DNA from: Pseudomonas sp. LRP2-20
GTDB lineage: Bacteria; Pseudomonadota; Gammaproteobacteria; Pseudomonadales; Pseudomonadaceae
Length of the DNA: 64,000 bases
NCBI RefSeq assembly: GCF_024349685.1
Contig: NZ_AP025944.1
Location: 4,098,001-4,162,000, forward strand
Direction: 5' to 3'
Shown: piece by piece, positions 30,725 to 38,672 of the stretch
How the letters are laid out: each line of letters opens with the position of its first letter
Numbering within the stretch: the stretch's first letter is position 1
Position numbers and translations under genes: made by a program
Notes under the pieces: generated by a model
Told to the model about the DNA's origin: nothing
The model's input: only the letters and a program-made list of their open reading frames with translations
The model's database searches: none

Positions 30725-33112
30725 ATGTTGCCGACACCGCTCAAATTATTGATGGTCGAAGACAGCTCGATGGACGCCGAGCTGACCCTGATGTGCCTGG
30801 AGCGCAGCGGGTTGCAGGTGCAGTCGCAGCTGGTGTTCGACCACGTCGGGTTCGAACATGCCCTGCATCAGGGCAGTTTCGACCTGATCCTGTGCGATTG
30901 CGTGTTGCCGGGCTCCTCCGGCACCGACGTGCTGGCCATCGCCCAGCGCTTGGCACCGGATACCCCGTTCATCTTTCTCTCGGGCATCTATGGCGAAGAA
31001 CATGCGGTGGAAATGATCCGCCTGGGCGCCACCGATTACGTGCTGAAGAAGAACCTGCCGCTGCTGCCCAAGGCCGTGCGCCGGGCCCTCACCGAAGTGC
31101 AGGAGCGCCAGCGCCGGCGCCGTGCGGAGGAAGCCCTGGCCGATGTCGAAGCGCGCGCGCGCATTGCCATCAATGCCGCCGGCATGGGCACCTGGGACTT
31201 TCGTCCGCAGCAGGGCCAACTGATCTGGGACGACCGCTGCAAGATCCTGTTCGGCTTGCCGGTCGATACCGAGATGAATCTGCAGGTGTTCTATGCCGGC
31301 ATCTACCCCGACGACCTGCCGAAGGTACGCGAAGCCGTCGAGCAAGCCATGCGCACGGACAGTGACGGCCTCTACCGGGTCGAGTTCCGCATCGCCCAAC
31401 CCAACGGCCTGGAGCCGCGCTGGTTGCTCAGTAGCGGCCAGTCACAGTTCGTCGACGGCCAGTGCACGCGTTTTACCGGCGTACTGCAGGACATCCATAC
31501 TCAGCGCCAGGCAACCCAGGCGCTCAGGCAGCTCAACGAGATGCTCGGCGAACGGGTCGAGCGCCGTACCCGTGAGCGCGACCGCGCCTGGGAGCTGTCC
31601 CAGGACTTGCTCGCGGTGCTCAACAAGGACCTGACCCCGGTAGCCCTCAACCCGGCCTGGGAGGCCAGCCTGGGTTTTTCCCGCGAGCGCCTGAGCCAGA
31701 CTTCGCTGCTGCACCTGCTGCCCGAGACGGATCAGCAAGCCTTGCTCACCGAGCTGGCCGCCCTCGCCCACGGTCGCAGCAGCGCACGCTTCGTCGGCCG
31801 CATCCAGCATGCCAGCGGCCAGTTGCGCTGGCTGTCCTGGGTGGTGGTGCCGGAAGACACCCTGCTCTACGTAGTGGCGCGGGATATCACCAGCGAGCGG
31901 GAAACCGCCCTCGGCCTGGCCGAAGCCAATACCCGCCTGCGTGAACAGATCACCGAGCGCGAACGCATCGAGGCGGCGCTGCAGCAGATGCAGCGGCTGG
32001 AGGCCGTCGGCCAGCTCACCGCTGGGGTCGCCCACGACTTCAACAACCTGCTCACCGTGATCCTCACCGGCGCCAGCTTCCTTGAACGCGACCTGGCCAA
32101 GGGTGACCTGGACAAGGCCCGCAGCCGCCTGACGCACATCCGCGAGGCCGGTGACCGCGGCGCCAAGCTGACCTCGCAGCTGCTTGCCTTCTCCCGTCGC
32201 CAGCGCCTGGAGCCGGTGCCGCTGAACCTGAACCGCACCCTCACCGGCCTGGAAGAACTGTTACGCCGTACCCTTGGCGGCAACATCCTGGTGCGCCTGG
32301 ACCTGGACCACAGCCTGTGGCAGGCGCTGACCGACCCGACCCAGACCGAAATGATCATCCTCAACCTGGCAATCAACGCCCGCGACGCCATGCCCGAAGG
32401 CGGCCAGCTGACCCTGTCGACCCGCAACACGCGCATCAAGGCCCGCCCGCAGCGCCCGGAAGACCCCGACCCCGGCGAGTACGTGATGCTGAGCATCCGT
32501 GACACCGGCTGCGGCATGAGTGAAGAGGTGCTGGCCAAGGTGTTCGAGCCGTTCTTCACCACCAAGGACATCGGCAAAGGCTCGGGCCTGGGCCTGGCCC
32601 AGGTGTTCGGTTTCGCCAAGCAGTCCGGCGGCGGTGTGCGCATCGATACCGAGCCTGGGCATGGTACCCAGGTGGCGGTGTACTTGCCGGCGGTGAAGCA
32701 GGAAGTCGCCATCGACCCTGCCCCGCCGCCCGCCATCCATTCGATCGATGACAGTGGCCGGGACCGTACGGTACTGCTGGTGGATGACGATCATCTGGTA
32801 CGTGACCTGCTCGGTGACGTGCTGCGCCAGTATGGCTACCAGGTACGCCAGGCGCACAACGGGGAGCAGGCGCTGGCTCTGCTGGACGACAGTATCGACC
32901 TGCTGCTGACCGACTTTGCCATGCCTGAATTCAACGGCGGGCAACTGGCCCTGGCGGCGCGCGAGCGGCACCCCCGCTTGCCGGTGGTGTTTCTGACCGG
33001 CTATGCGGAGCTGGAAGGGCTGGAACTGCCAGGGAGCCTGGTGGTGCAGAAGCCGGTGCAAGCGGAAGAGCTGGCCAGGGTGTTGAATGAACTGCTGCGG
33101 GTGCCAGGATAG
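30725..33112 (+). CDS. REC-PAS-PAS-histidine kinase-REC hybrid sensor
   Basis: The 795-residue soluble protein has an N-terminal receiver (about 1-125, Asp in DLILCDCVLPGSSG), PAS with PAC-like end (about 140-260), a coiled coil, a second PAS (about 290-395), HisKA with LTAGVAHDFNNLLTVI (phospho-His), HATPase (NARDAMPEGGQLTL, GSGLGLAQVFGF) and a C-terminal receiver (about 680-790, Asp in DLLLTDFAMPEFNG). It has no membrane segment. With BphP and the Rcp-type regulator it forms a probable phosphorelay in one operon. No DNA-binding output is encoded nearby; the adjacent divergent pilus operon is a possible but unproven target. Confidence 0.93.
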   Translation: MLPTPLKLLMVEDSSMDAELTLMCLERSGLQVQSQLVFDHVGFEHALHQGSFDLILCDCVLPGSSGTDVLAIAQRLAPDTPFIFLSGIYGEEHAVEMIRLGATDYVLKKNLPLLPKAVRRALTEVQERQRRRRAEEALADVEARARIAINAAGMGTWDFRPQQGQLIWDDRCKILFGLPVDTEMNLQVFYAGIYPDDLPKVREAVEQAMRTDSDGLYRVEFRIAQPNGLEPRWLLSSGQSQFVDGQCTRFTGVLQDIHTQRQATQALRQLNEMLGERVERRTRERDRAWELSQDLLAVLNKDLTPVALNPAWEASLGFSRERLSQTSLLHLLPETDQQALLTELAALAHGRSSARFVGRIQHASGQLRWLSWVVVPEDTLLYVVARDITSERETALGLAEANTRLREQITERERIEAALQQMQRLEAVGQLTAGVAHDFNNLLTVILTGASFLERDLAKGDLDKARSRLTHIREAGDRGAKLTSQLLAFSRRQRLEPVPLNLNRTLTGLEELLRRTLGGNILVRLDLDHSLWQALTDPTQTEMIILNLAINARDAMPEGGQLTLSTRNTRIKARPQRPEDPDPGEYVMLSIRDTGCGMSEEVLAKVFEPFFTTKDIGKGSGLGLAQVFGFAKQSGGGVRIDTEPGHGTQVAVYLPAVKQEVAIDPAPPPAIHSIDDSGRDRTVLLVDDDHLVRDLLGDVLRQYGYQVRQAHNGEQALALLDDSIDLLLTDFAMPEFNGGQLALAARERHPRLPVVFLTGYAELEGLELPGSLVVQKPVQAEELARVLNELLRVPG

Positions 33113-33130
33113 ATCAACTGTGCCTGCACT

Positions 33131-33300
33131 GGCCTCTCGCGGGTAAATCGGAGCGCCGAACCGCCGCTCCCACAAGTACTGCACTGCCCTCAAGGGCGGT
33201 GTTTTCCTTGTGGGAGCAACTGTCTTGCTCACTTTCCAGAATCTGGCGCGATCCCTGTGGGAGCGGCGGTTCGGCGCCCCGACTTGCCCGCGAACAGGCC
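33131..33300. repeat. Variant REPIN with CGGTTCGGCGC core
   Basis: The arm at 33131-33175 (GGCCTCTCGCGGGTAAATCG GAGCGCCGAA and on) faces the inverted arm 33256-33300. Its core GGAGCGCCGAACCGCCGCTCC differs from the other REPINs of the window. A further half-copy TGTGGGAGCAACTGTCTTGC sits between the arms at 33209-33228. It fills most of the gap between the hybrid kinase and tRNA-Gln. Confidence 0.85.
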
Positions 33301-33382
33301 AGCGCAGGAAACAGAAACGGCAAAATCCAGCGCCGACGTTCATCTGCACTGAAAAAGGAATTAGGTATTTGAAGAGAGAAAA

Positions 33383-33457
33383 TGGCAGGGGCGGCTGGAT
33401 TCGAACCAACGCATGGCAGGATCAAAACCTGCTGCCTTACCGCTTGGCGACGCCCCT
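33383..33457 (-). tRNA. tRNA-Gln (anticodon TTG)
   Basis: The minus strand reads a 75-base cloverleaf: acceptor AGGGGCG pairs with CGCCCCT, T arm has GTTCGAATC, the anticodon loop TTTTGAT carries TTG in stem GCAGG/CCTGC, and CCA is encoded (33385-33383). No integrase or att-like repeat lies beside it. Confidence 0.96.
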
Positions 33458-33728
33458 GTATCGGATGCAGCTGATGCTGCTCTGACAATTCCAACTGAGT
33501 GACAACTGGGTTGTTGTCTTGGAATGCGCGGCACTTTAACAACAAAGTTTCGGTCTGTGAAGCCCCCATGTGAAAAAAAATGCTTTAAAACAGCAAGTTA
33601 GTGTTCGAGGGCCGTTTTCACGGGCCAGCATGGCAACCATCCGTCGTTTTTTCACCGCTGCGCTTCAACACAATCGCATTCCTCCCTTCCAATCAGTAAA
33701 GCGAACTGCATTGACCAAGGAGGACCCC

Positions 33729-33971
33729 ATGCCCGTTTCCCACGACCTCTACCAGGACCTGCACTACCCGCGCGAAATCGTTCAGCAGCGCCGCCAGCAG
33801 GACAAGGCCCTCGACCGCCTGCTCGACGAGTACATGGACATCGACAACCAGGTGCTGGCCGCCGAATCGATTTCGGCAGGCAATTTCGTCGACGAGGACC
33901 TGCGCCATCTCAAGGAACGCCGGTTGGCCGTGAAGTACATGATCGAGCGCCAACTGGAGCGCAAGGCCTGA
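33729..33971 (+). CDS. YdcH/DUF465 family small protein
   Basis: An 80-residue helical protein. The pattern YPREIVQQRRQQDKALDRLLDEYMDIDNQV, then AAESISAGNFVDEDLRHLKERRLAVKYMI, is the antiparallel helical hairpin of DUF465, a common family of unknown role in proteobacteria. ATG at 33729 has a strong AAGGAGG 9 bases upstream; the longer frame from 33570 is rejected. It ends two bases before the stop of the opposite DUF1810 gene. Confidence 0.88.
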   Translation: MPVSHDLYQDLHYPREIVQQRRQQDKALDRLLDEYMDIDNQVLAAESISAGNFVDEDLRHLKERRLAVKYMIERQLERKA

Positions 33972-33972
33972 G

Positions 33973-34398
33973 CTAACGCTCCAGCAGCGCCAGGGTGCGC
34001 ATGTCCGGTTCACCGCCGTAGAACTGCACCAGGCCAAGCTGGAACAGCGGATGGTCAGGCGCCGCCTGGCTGAACAGTGTCAGGCAAGAGCGCAGCTTGA
34101 GATCGTCGGGGCTGCCGAGGATCTCACGGGCGCTCTTGTCGCTGTGCTGCACCAGGGCAGTCACACAGGCTTCCAGCCTTGGCCCCAGCACAGGATGAGC
34201 GAGGTAGGCGCGCGCCTCGTCGATGCCGGACAAGGCATAGCGCTCGGCCATGATGCTGTGGCCCAGGCCGTCCAGCTGCGGGAACACGTACCACATCCAG
34301 TGGCTGCGCTTGCGCCCGGCCTGCAGCTGCTGCATGACCTGGTCGTAAACGCGGTCCTGTGCATCGACGAAACGCTCCAGCTCGAAATCGGCAGGCAT
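33973..34398 (-). CDS. DUF1810 family protein
   Basis: A 141-residue cytoplasmic protein with the family hallmark RKRSHWMWYVFPQLDGLGHS and later FGGGEP-like VQFYGGEPDMRTL. DUF1810 proteins are related in structure to calpastatin-annotated proteins; the role is unknown, and some members occur in ADP-ribose-type contexts, which cannot be judged here. ATG at 34398 follows GGAGCAGCGGCC. It ends tail to tail with the DUF465 gene. Confidence 0.85.
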   Translation of the reverse strand: MPADFELERFVDAQDRVYDQVMQQLQAGRKRSHWMWYVFPQLDGLGHSIMAERYALSGIDEARAYLAHPVLGPRLEACVTALVQHSDKSAREILGSPDDLKLRSCLTLFSQAAPDHPLFQLGLVQFYGGEPDMRTLALLER

Positions 34399-34554
34399 GG
34401 CCGCTGCTCCTCTGTTTTGCACTCCTCCAGCCTACGCCTGTTCGCTCGACCTATCTCGCCAGCCGATCATTGCCCGGCACTTTATCTATTAGTCAAAATG
34501 CCCCATCTGGGGCAAGCTGCACGCTGCCCTGCCTTTGCCCAAGGAGCTTAGCTT

Positions 34555-35640
34555 TTGTCTGCCTGGATCCCTTCCCCGCTGCGCCAGCTCGGCCAGCGCT
34601 TGCGCGGCACGTCGTCCAACCAGAGCGAACTGCTCAACTGGTTCGAGGACAAGGCCCACAGCCGCGGCTATCAGCTCAGCGAGGGCCAGCGCCGGGTCAT
34701 CGACAGTATGGCCGCGCAGCTTGCACAACTGGAGGGTGGCCAGCCTCGCAGCCTCTACCTGTACGGCTCGGTTGGCCGTGGCAAGAGCTGGTTGCTGGAT
34801 GGCTTTTTCCAGGCGGTACCCGTAGCGGCCAAGCGGCGCCTGCACTTCCACGACTTTTTCGCCCGCCTGCACCAGGGCATGCACCAGCACCGCCTGCTGG
34901 ACGATGCGCTTGGCGCTACCCTCGATGAGCTGCTGGGCGACTGCCAAGTGCTGTGCTTCGACGAGTTCCATGTGCATGACATCGGCGATGCCATGCTGCT
35001 GACCCGGCTGTTCAATGCCCTGTTCGCCCGCGGCATCTTCCTGCTGGTGACGTCCAACTACGCGCCAGAAGGGTTGCTGCCCAACCCGCTGTACCACGAG
35101 CGCTTCCTGCCGGTGATCCGCCTGATCAACCGCGCGATGGACGTGCTCGAAGTGGGCGGCGACACGGATTTTCGCAGCCTGCCGGCCAACCGCGAGCACC
35201 AGCGTTTCACCCAGGGGCACTATGTGTGGCCGGGCAATGCGGCCCAGCGCCAGGCGCTGAACGTGCCGGATGAGCAGCCGGTGGTGCTGGAGGTGAACAA
35301 GCGCCCGTTGCGTGCCTTGGCCATCGATGGCCGGCGGGTGGTGCTGGCCTTTGACGACCTGTGCGAAAAGGCCACGGCTGTGATCGACTACCTGGTGCTG
35401 GCCGGGCAGTACGACGAGTGGATCATCGATGGGCTGGATGATCTGGCGCAATGCTCGCTGGCGGCGCAGCAGCGCTTCGTCAACCTGGTGGATGTGCTGT
35501 ATGACCAGGATCGGCAGGTGACCGTGATCGGGCGCCGGCCACTTGCAGAAAGCCTCGGAGGGCCACTGGCCGACCTGATGCGTACCCGTAGCAGGTTGGG
35601 GCAGTTACACCAGATCGGGCCTGACAACGCTATTGCCTGA
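34555..35640 (+). CDS. zapE: ZapE/AFG1-type ATPase
   Basis: A 361-residue AAA+-like ATPase. Walker A is YLYGSVGRGKSWLLDG, Walker B VLCFDEFHVHDIGDAM, and VTSNYAPEGLLPN is sensor 1. ZapE in E. coli binds FtsZ at the division site; mitochondrial AFG1 relatives act in protein quality control. The start is a TTG at 34555, selected because AAGGAG lies nine bases upstream and no ATG fits. The N-terminus is short compared with E. coli ZapE. It stands alone, ended by a REPIN. Confidence 0.9.
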   Translation: MSAWIPSPLRQLGQRLRGTSSNQSELLNWFEDKAHSRGYQLSEGQRRVIDSMAAQLAQLEGGQPRSLYLYGSVGRGKSWLLDGFFQAVPVAAKRRLHFHDFFARLHQGMHQHRLLDDALGATLDELLGDCQVLCFDEFHVHDIGDAMLLTRLFNALFARGIFLLVTSNYAPEGLLPNPLYHERFLPVIRLINRAMDVLEVGGDTDFRSLPANREHQRFTQGHYVWPGNAAQRQALNVPDEQPVVLEVNKRPLRALAIDGRRVVLAFDDLCEKATAVIDYLVLAGQYDEWIIDGLDDLAQCSLAAQQRFVNLVDVLYDQDRQVTVIGRRPLAESLGGPLADLMRTRSRLGQLHQIGPDNAIA

Positions 35641-35643
35641 TCG

Positions 35644-35719
35644 GGCCTCTTCGCGGCTAAAGCCGCTCCTACAGGTACAGCGCTGTCCTTGTAGGAGCGG
35701 CTTTAGCCGCGAAGAGGCC
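35644..35719. repeat. REPIN of the GCGGCTTTAGCCGC class
   Basis: GGCCTCTTCGCGGCTAAAGC plus CGCTCCTACA (35644-35673) is exactly inverted at 35690-35719 with a short 16-base loop. The hairpin core GCGGCTTTAGCCGC and CTCCTACA differ from the more common GCGGGCTTGCCCGC/CTCCCACA class. It lies between convergent zapE and prpE. Confidence 0.92.
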
Positions 35720-35735
35720 GGACCAGGTCAACCCA

Positions 35736-37625
35736 TCAGCCAGCCCTGGGCAGGTCCGCCAGCACCGCCTCGATTTCCCCCAGCACCGCTGGGTCATCCA
35801 GGGTCGAAGGCGGCACATAAGCCTGCCCGTCGGCAATCTTGCGCAGCACCGCCCGCAGGATTTTCCCCGACCGTGTCTTGGGCAGCCGCTTTACCAAGCG
35901 CACCCGGTTGAAGCACGCCAGCGCGCCGATCTCCTCACGCACACTGCCCACCAGGTCCACCAGCAACTGCGCCTCGGCGATACCCTCGCCATCCTTGAGC
36001 ACCACCAGCGCCAGCGGCACCTGGCCCTTGATCTCGTCATGCACACCAATCACCGCGCACTCGGCCACCGCCGGGTGGCGTGCGACCAGGTCTTCCATCT
36101 CGCCCGTGGACAGGCGGTGCCCGGAGACATTTATCACGTCATCGGTGCGGCCCATGATGTAGACGAAGCCCTCTTCATCCAGGTAGCCGCCGTCACCGGT
36201 GTGGTAATAGCCCGGGTAAGTCTGCAGGTAGGCCTGCAGGTAGCGTTCATGGTCGCCCCACAAGGTCTGGCTGCAGCCTGGCGGCAGCGGCAGGGCGATG
36301 ACGATGGCGCCTTGCTGGTCAGGACCGAGCAGATGCCCGTCATCATCCAGCACGCGCACGTGATAACCCGGCACCGCGCGGTTGCTCGAACCTGGCCGCG
36401 CCGCACTGCCCGCCAGCCCCACACATGGCGCGGTCACCGGCCAGCCGGTTTCGGTCTGCCACCAATGGTCGTGCACCGGTTTGCCAGTCACCCGCTCCAA
36501 CCACTGATGGGTGCTGGAATCGAGCTTTTCCCCGGCCAGGAACAGCTGGCGCAGCGAGCTCAGGTCATGCTTGCGGATCAGCTCGCCGTCCGGGTCTTCC
36601 TTGCGGATCGCACGCATCGCGGTCGGCGCGCAGAACAAGGCGTTGACCTGGTACTGCTCGACCACCCGCCAGTACGCCGAGGCGTCCGGCGTGCGGATCG
36701 GCTTGCCCTCATAGAACACCGTGGTGCACCCGCTCATCAGTGGCCCGTAGACGATCAGCGAATGGCCGACCACCCAGCCGACATCGGAAATGCCCCACCA
36801 CACATCGCCAGCCTGCATACCGTAGATATGACGCATCGCATAACAAAGCGCGACGGCGTTGCCACCATTTTCACGGACGATGCCCTTGGGTTTGCCGGTG
36901 GTACCGGAGGTGTACATGATGTACAGCGGGTCGCCGGCCTCCAGCGCCACGGGTGCCACCGGTTCGGCATCGGCCAAGGCCTGCTGCCAGTCCAGGTCAC
37001 GGCCTGGCTGCAGCTGCGCGCGGGCCTGGGGCCTTTGCAGCACCAGCACCTGGCGAGGTTGATGGCGGGCCGCCTGCAGGGCGCGGTCGACCAGCGGCTT
37101 GTACTCGATCACCCGGTCGAACTCCAGGCCGCAGGACGCAGTGAGCAACAGCGTCGGCCGGGCATCGTCGATGCGCAGCGCCAGTTCGTTGGCGGCAAAG
37201 CCGCCGAACACCACCGAATGCACCGCACCGATCCGCGCGCAGGCGAGCATGGCCATGGCCGCCTGGGGCACCATCGGCATGTAGATGATCACCCCGTCGC
37301 CCTTGCCCACACCCAGTTGCCGCAGCAGGCCAGCCAGGCGTGCCACTTCGTCGCGCAGCTGGTTGTAGGTGAATGCCTGTTGGGCACCGGTCACTGGCGA
37401 GTCGTAGATCAGCGCCAGTTGCTCGCCACGGCCCAGTTCGATCTGCCGATCAAGGGCCAGGTAACAGCTGTTCAACTGGCCGTCGGCGAACCAGCGGTGG
37501 GTGCCGTCGGGGTTATTCTGCAGGGTCAGGGAAGGCTTGCGGTACCAGGCCAGGGATTCGGCCTGTTCGGCCCAGAAGGCAGCAGGGTCGGCAATGGATT
37601 GGGCATAGCTGTGCTGGTAGGTCAT
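35736..37625 (-). CDS. prpE: Propionyl-CoA synthetase PrpE
   Basis: This 629-residue ANL ligase activates propionate (or another short acid) to propionyl-CoA, the entry to the methylcitrate cycle encoded at 48-56 kb. Motifs are YTSGTTGKPKGIVRENGG (P-loop), DHWWQTETGWP, YYHTGDGGYLDEEGFVYIMGRTDDVINVSGHRLSTGEME and RLPKTRSGKILR with the catalytic Lys near the C-terminus. The start ATG at 37625 gives MTYQHSYAQ, the usual PrpE beginning; the longer frame is rejected. Acetyl-CoA synthetase is similar, but length and N-terminus favour PrpE/ACSS3. It is divergent from a LysR gene and sits beside a 14-bp palindrome. Confidence 0.92.
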   Translation of the reverse strand: MTYQHSYAQSIADPAAFWAEQAESLAWYRKPSLTLQNNPDGTHRWFADGQLNSCYLALDRQIELGRGEQLALIYDSPVTGAQQAFTYNQLRDEVARLAGLLRQLGVGKGDGVIIYMPMVPQAAMAMLACARIGAVHSVVFGGFAANELALRIDDARPTLLLTASCGLEFDRVIEYKPLVDRALQAARHQPRQVLVLQRPQARAQLQPGRDLDWQQALADAEPVAPVALEAGDPLYIMYTSGTTGKPKGIVRENGGNAVALCYAMRHIYGMQAGDVWWGISDVGWVVGHSLIVYGPLMSGCTTVFYEGKPIRTPDASAYWRVVEQYQVNALFCAPTAMRAIRKEDPDGELIRKHDLSSLRQLFLAGEKLDSSTHQWLERVTGKPVHDHWWQTETGWPVTAPCVGLAGSAARPGSSNRAVPGYHVRVLDDDGHLLGPDQQGAIVIALPLPPGCSQTLWGDHERYLQAYLQTYPGYYHTGDGGYLDEEGFVYIMGRTDDVINVSGHRLSTGEMEDLVARHPAVAECAVIGVHDEIKGQVPLALVVLKDGEGIAEAQLLVDLVGSVREEIGALACFNRVRLVKRLPKTRSGKILRAVLRKIADGQAYVPPSTLDDPAVLGEIEAVLADLPRAG

Positions 37626-37720
37626 GGTGGTGAAAACCCGGTACTTGTTGTTATTGAAGGGCGAATAATGAGTATGGCCCGCCACACCGGGGCCGCCATG
37701 GGACTAAAGTCACAACGGAC

Positions 37721-37734
37721 CTGCAAATTTGCAG
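37721..37734. promoter_or_regulatory. Operator-like palindrome between prpE and lysR-type gene
   Basis: CTGCAAATTTGCAG is a perfect 14-base palindrome in the 180-base divergent region, 72 bases before the LysR-type start and 96 before prpE. It contains the T-N11-A pattern of LysR-type sites and is the probable site for the divergent regulator. Confidence 0.6.
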
Positions 37735-37805
37735 ACAGGGCAAAAGCGCCCCACAACAGTGCAAAGCCTCTAGAATAGGCGCCCCTCTCCGCCACAGAGC
37801 AGCTC

Positions 37806-38672
37806 ATGGACATCGATCAGGCCCGAACCTTCCTGGAAATCGTGCGTTGCGGCAGCCTGGTCGCCGCCGCCGAACGCCTGTTCGTGTCGCAGACCGCCAT
37901 CACCGCCCGCGTGCAACGCCTGGAGCAGCAACTGGGCTGCCAGTTGTTCGTACGCAGCCGCAACGGTGCCAGCCTGACCAGTGATGGCGAAGCCTTCGTC
38001 AGCTACGCCAACCAGCTGGTGCAGACCTGGGAAGCGGCACGCCGCGACCTGCCGCTGCCCGAAGGCTGCCAGCAGGTGCTGCATGTGGGCGCGGAAGTGA
38101 GCCTGGGCAACCCGATGCTGCTCGACTGGGTCGGCGCCTTGCACCGCGAGCTGCCCAGCCATGCCATCCGCAGCGAGGTGAGCGATGGCGAGTCGTTGCT
38201 GCGCAAGGTGGAGATGGGCCTGCTCGACGCCGCACTGGTGTACCAGCCGATCTACGGCCCAGGGCTGCAGGTGGAGCAGCTGATGGAAGAAAAGCTGATT
38301 CGTGTGCGCCGGGTCGAGCAGCCCGAGCCGTACATCTACATCGACTGGGGCGAAGCTTTCCGCCGCCAGCATGACGCTGCCCTGCCCGACTGCGCGCGCC
38401 CGGCGCTGAGTTTCAACCTCGGGCCGTTGGCCCTGCAGTTCATCCTCGACCAGGGCGGTAGCGGGTATTTCCGTACCCGCGTGGTGCAGGCCTACCTGGA
38501 AAGCGGCGTGTTCGAGCGGGTGCCACAAGCGCCGGAATTCACCTACCCGACCTACCTGGTCTACCCGCGCAAGCGCGACAGTGATGCCTTGCAGCAGGCC
38601 ATCGCGGTGCTGCGCCGGCTGGTGGCGGCCGGCGCCAGCGATTGGTCACAACGCTGGGACCCGGTTATCTGA
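37806..38672 (+). CDS. LysR-type regulator divergent from prpE
   Basis: A 288-residue regulator with winged helix-turn-helix (SLVAAAERLFVSQTAITARVQRLEQQLGCQLFVRS, about residues 13-47) and a periplasmic-binding-like effector domain (about 90-285). It is divergently transcribed from prpE, the usual position of a direct regulator, so control by a propionate-pathway compound is likely but inferred. ATG at 37806. Its last 27 bases overlap the end of the HPP gene on the other strand. Confidence 0.92.
   Translation: MDIDQARTFLEIVRCGSLVAAAERLFVSQTAITARVQRLEQQLGCQLFVRSRNGASLTSDGEAFVSYANQLVQTWEAARRDLPLPEGCQQVLHVGAEVSLGNPMLLDWVGALHRELPSHAIRSEVSDGESLLRKVEMGLLDAALVYQPIYGPGLQVEQLMEEKLIRVRRVEQPEPYIYIDWGEAFRRQHDAALPDCARPALSFNLGPLALQFILDQGGSGYFRTRVVQAYLESGVFERVPQAPEFTYPTYLVYPRKRDSDALQQAIAVLRRLVAAGASDWSQRWDPVI

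Noticed and set aside
33383..33457. tRNA-Gln as an integration site for a genomic island
   Set aside because: No integrase, direct repeat of the tRNA 3' end or composition change is seen on either side.
33210..33485. 91-codon plus-strand reading frame
   Set aside because: It runs through a REPIN arm and the antisense of tRNA-Gln and has no ribosome site.
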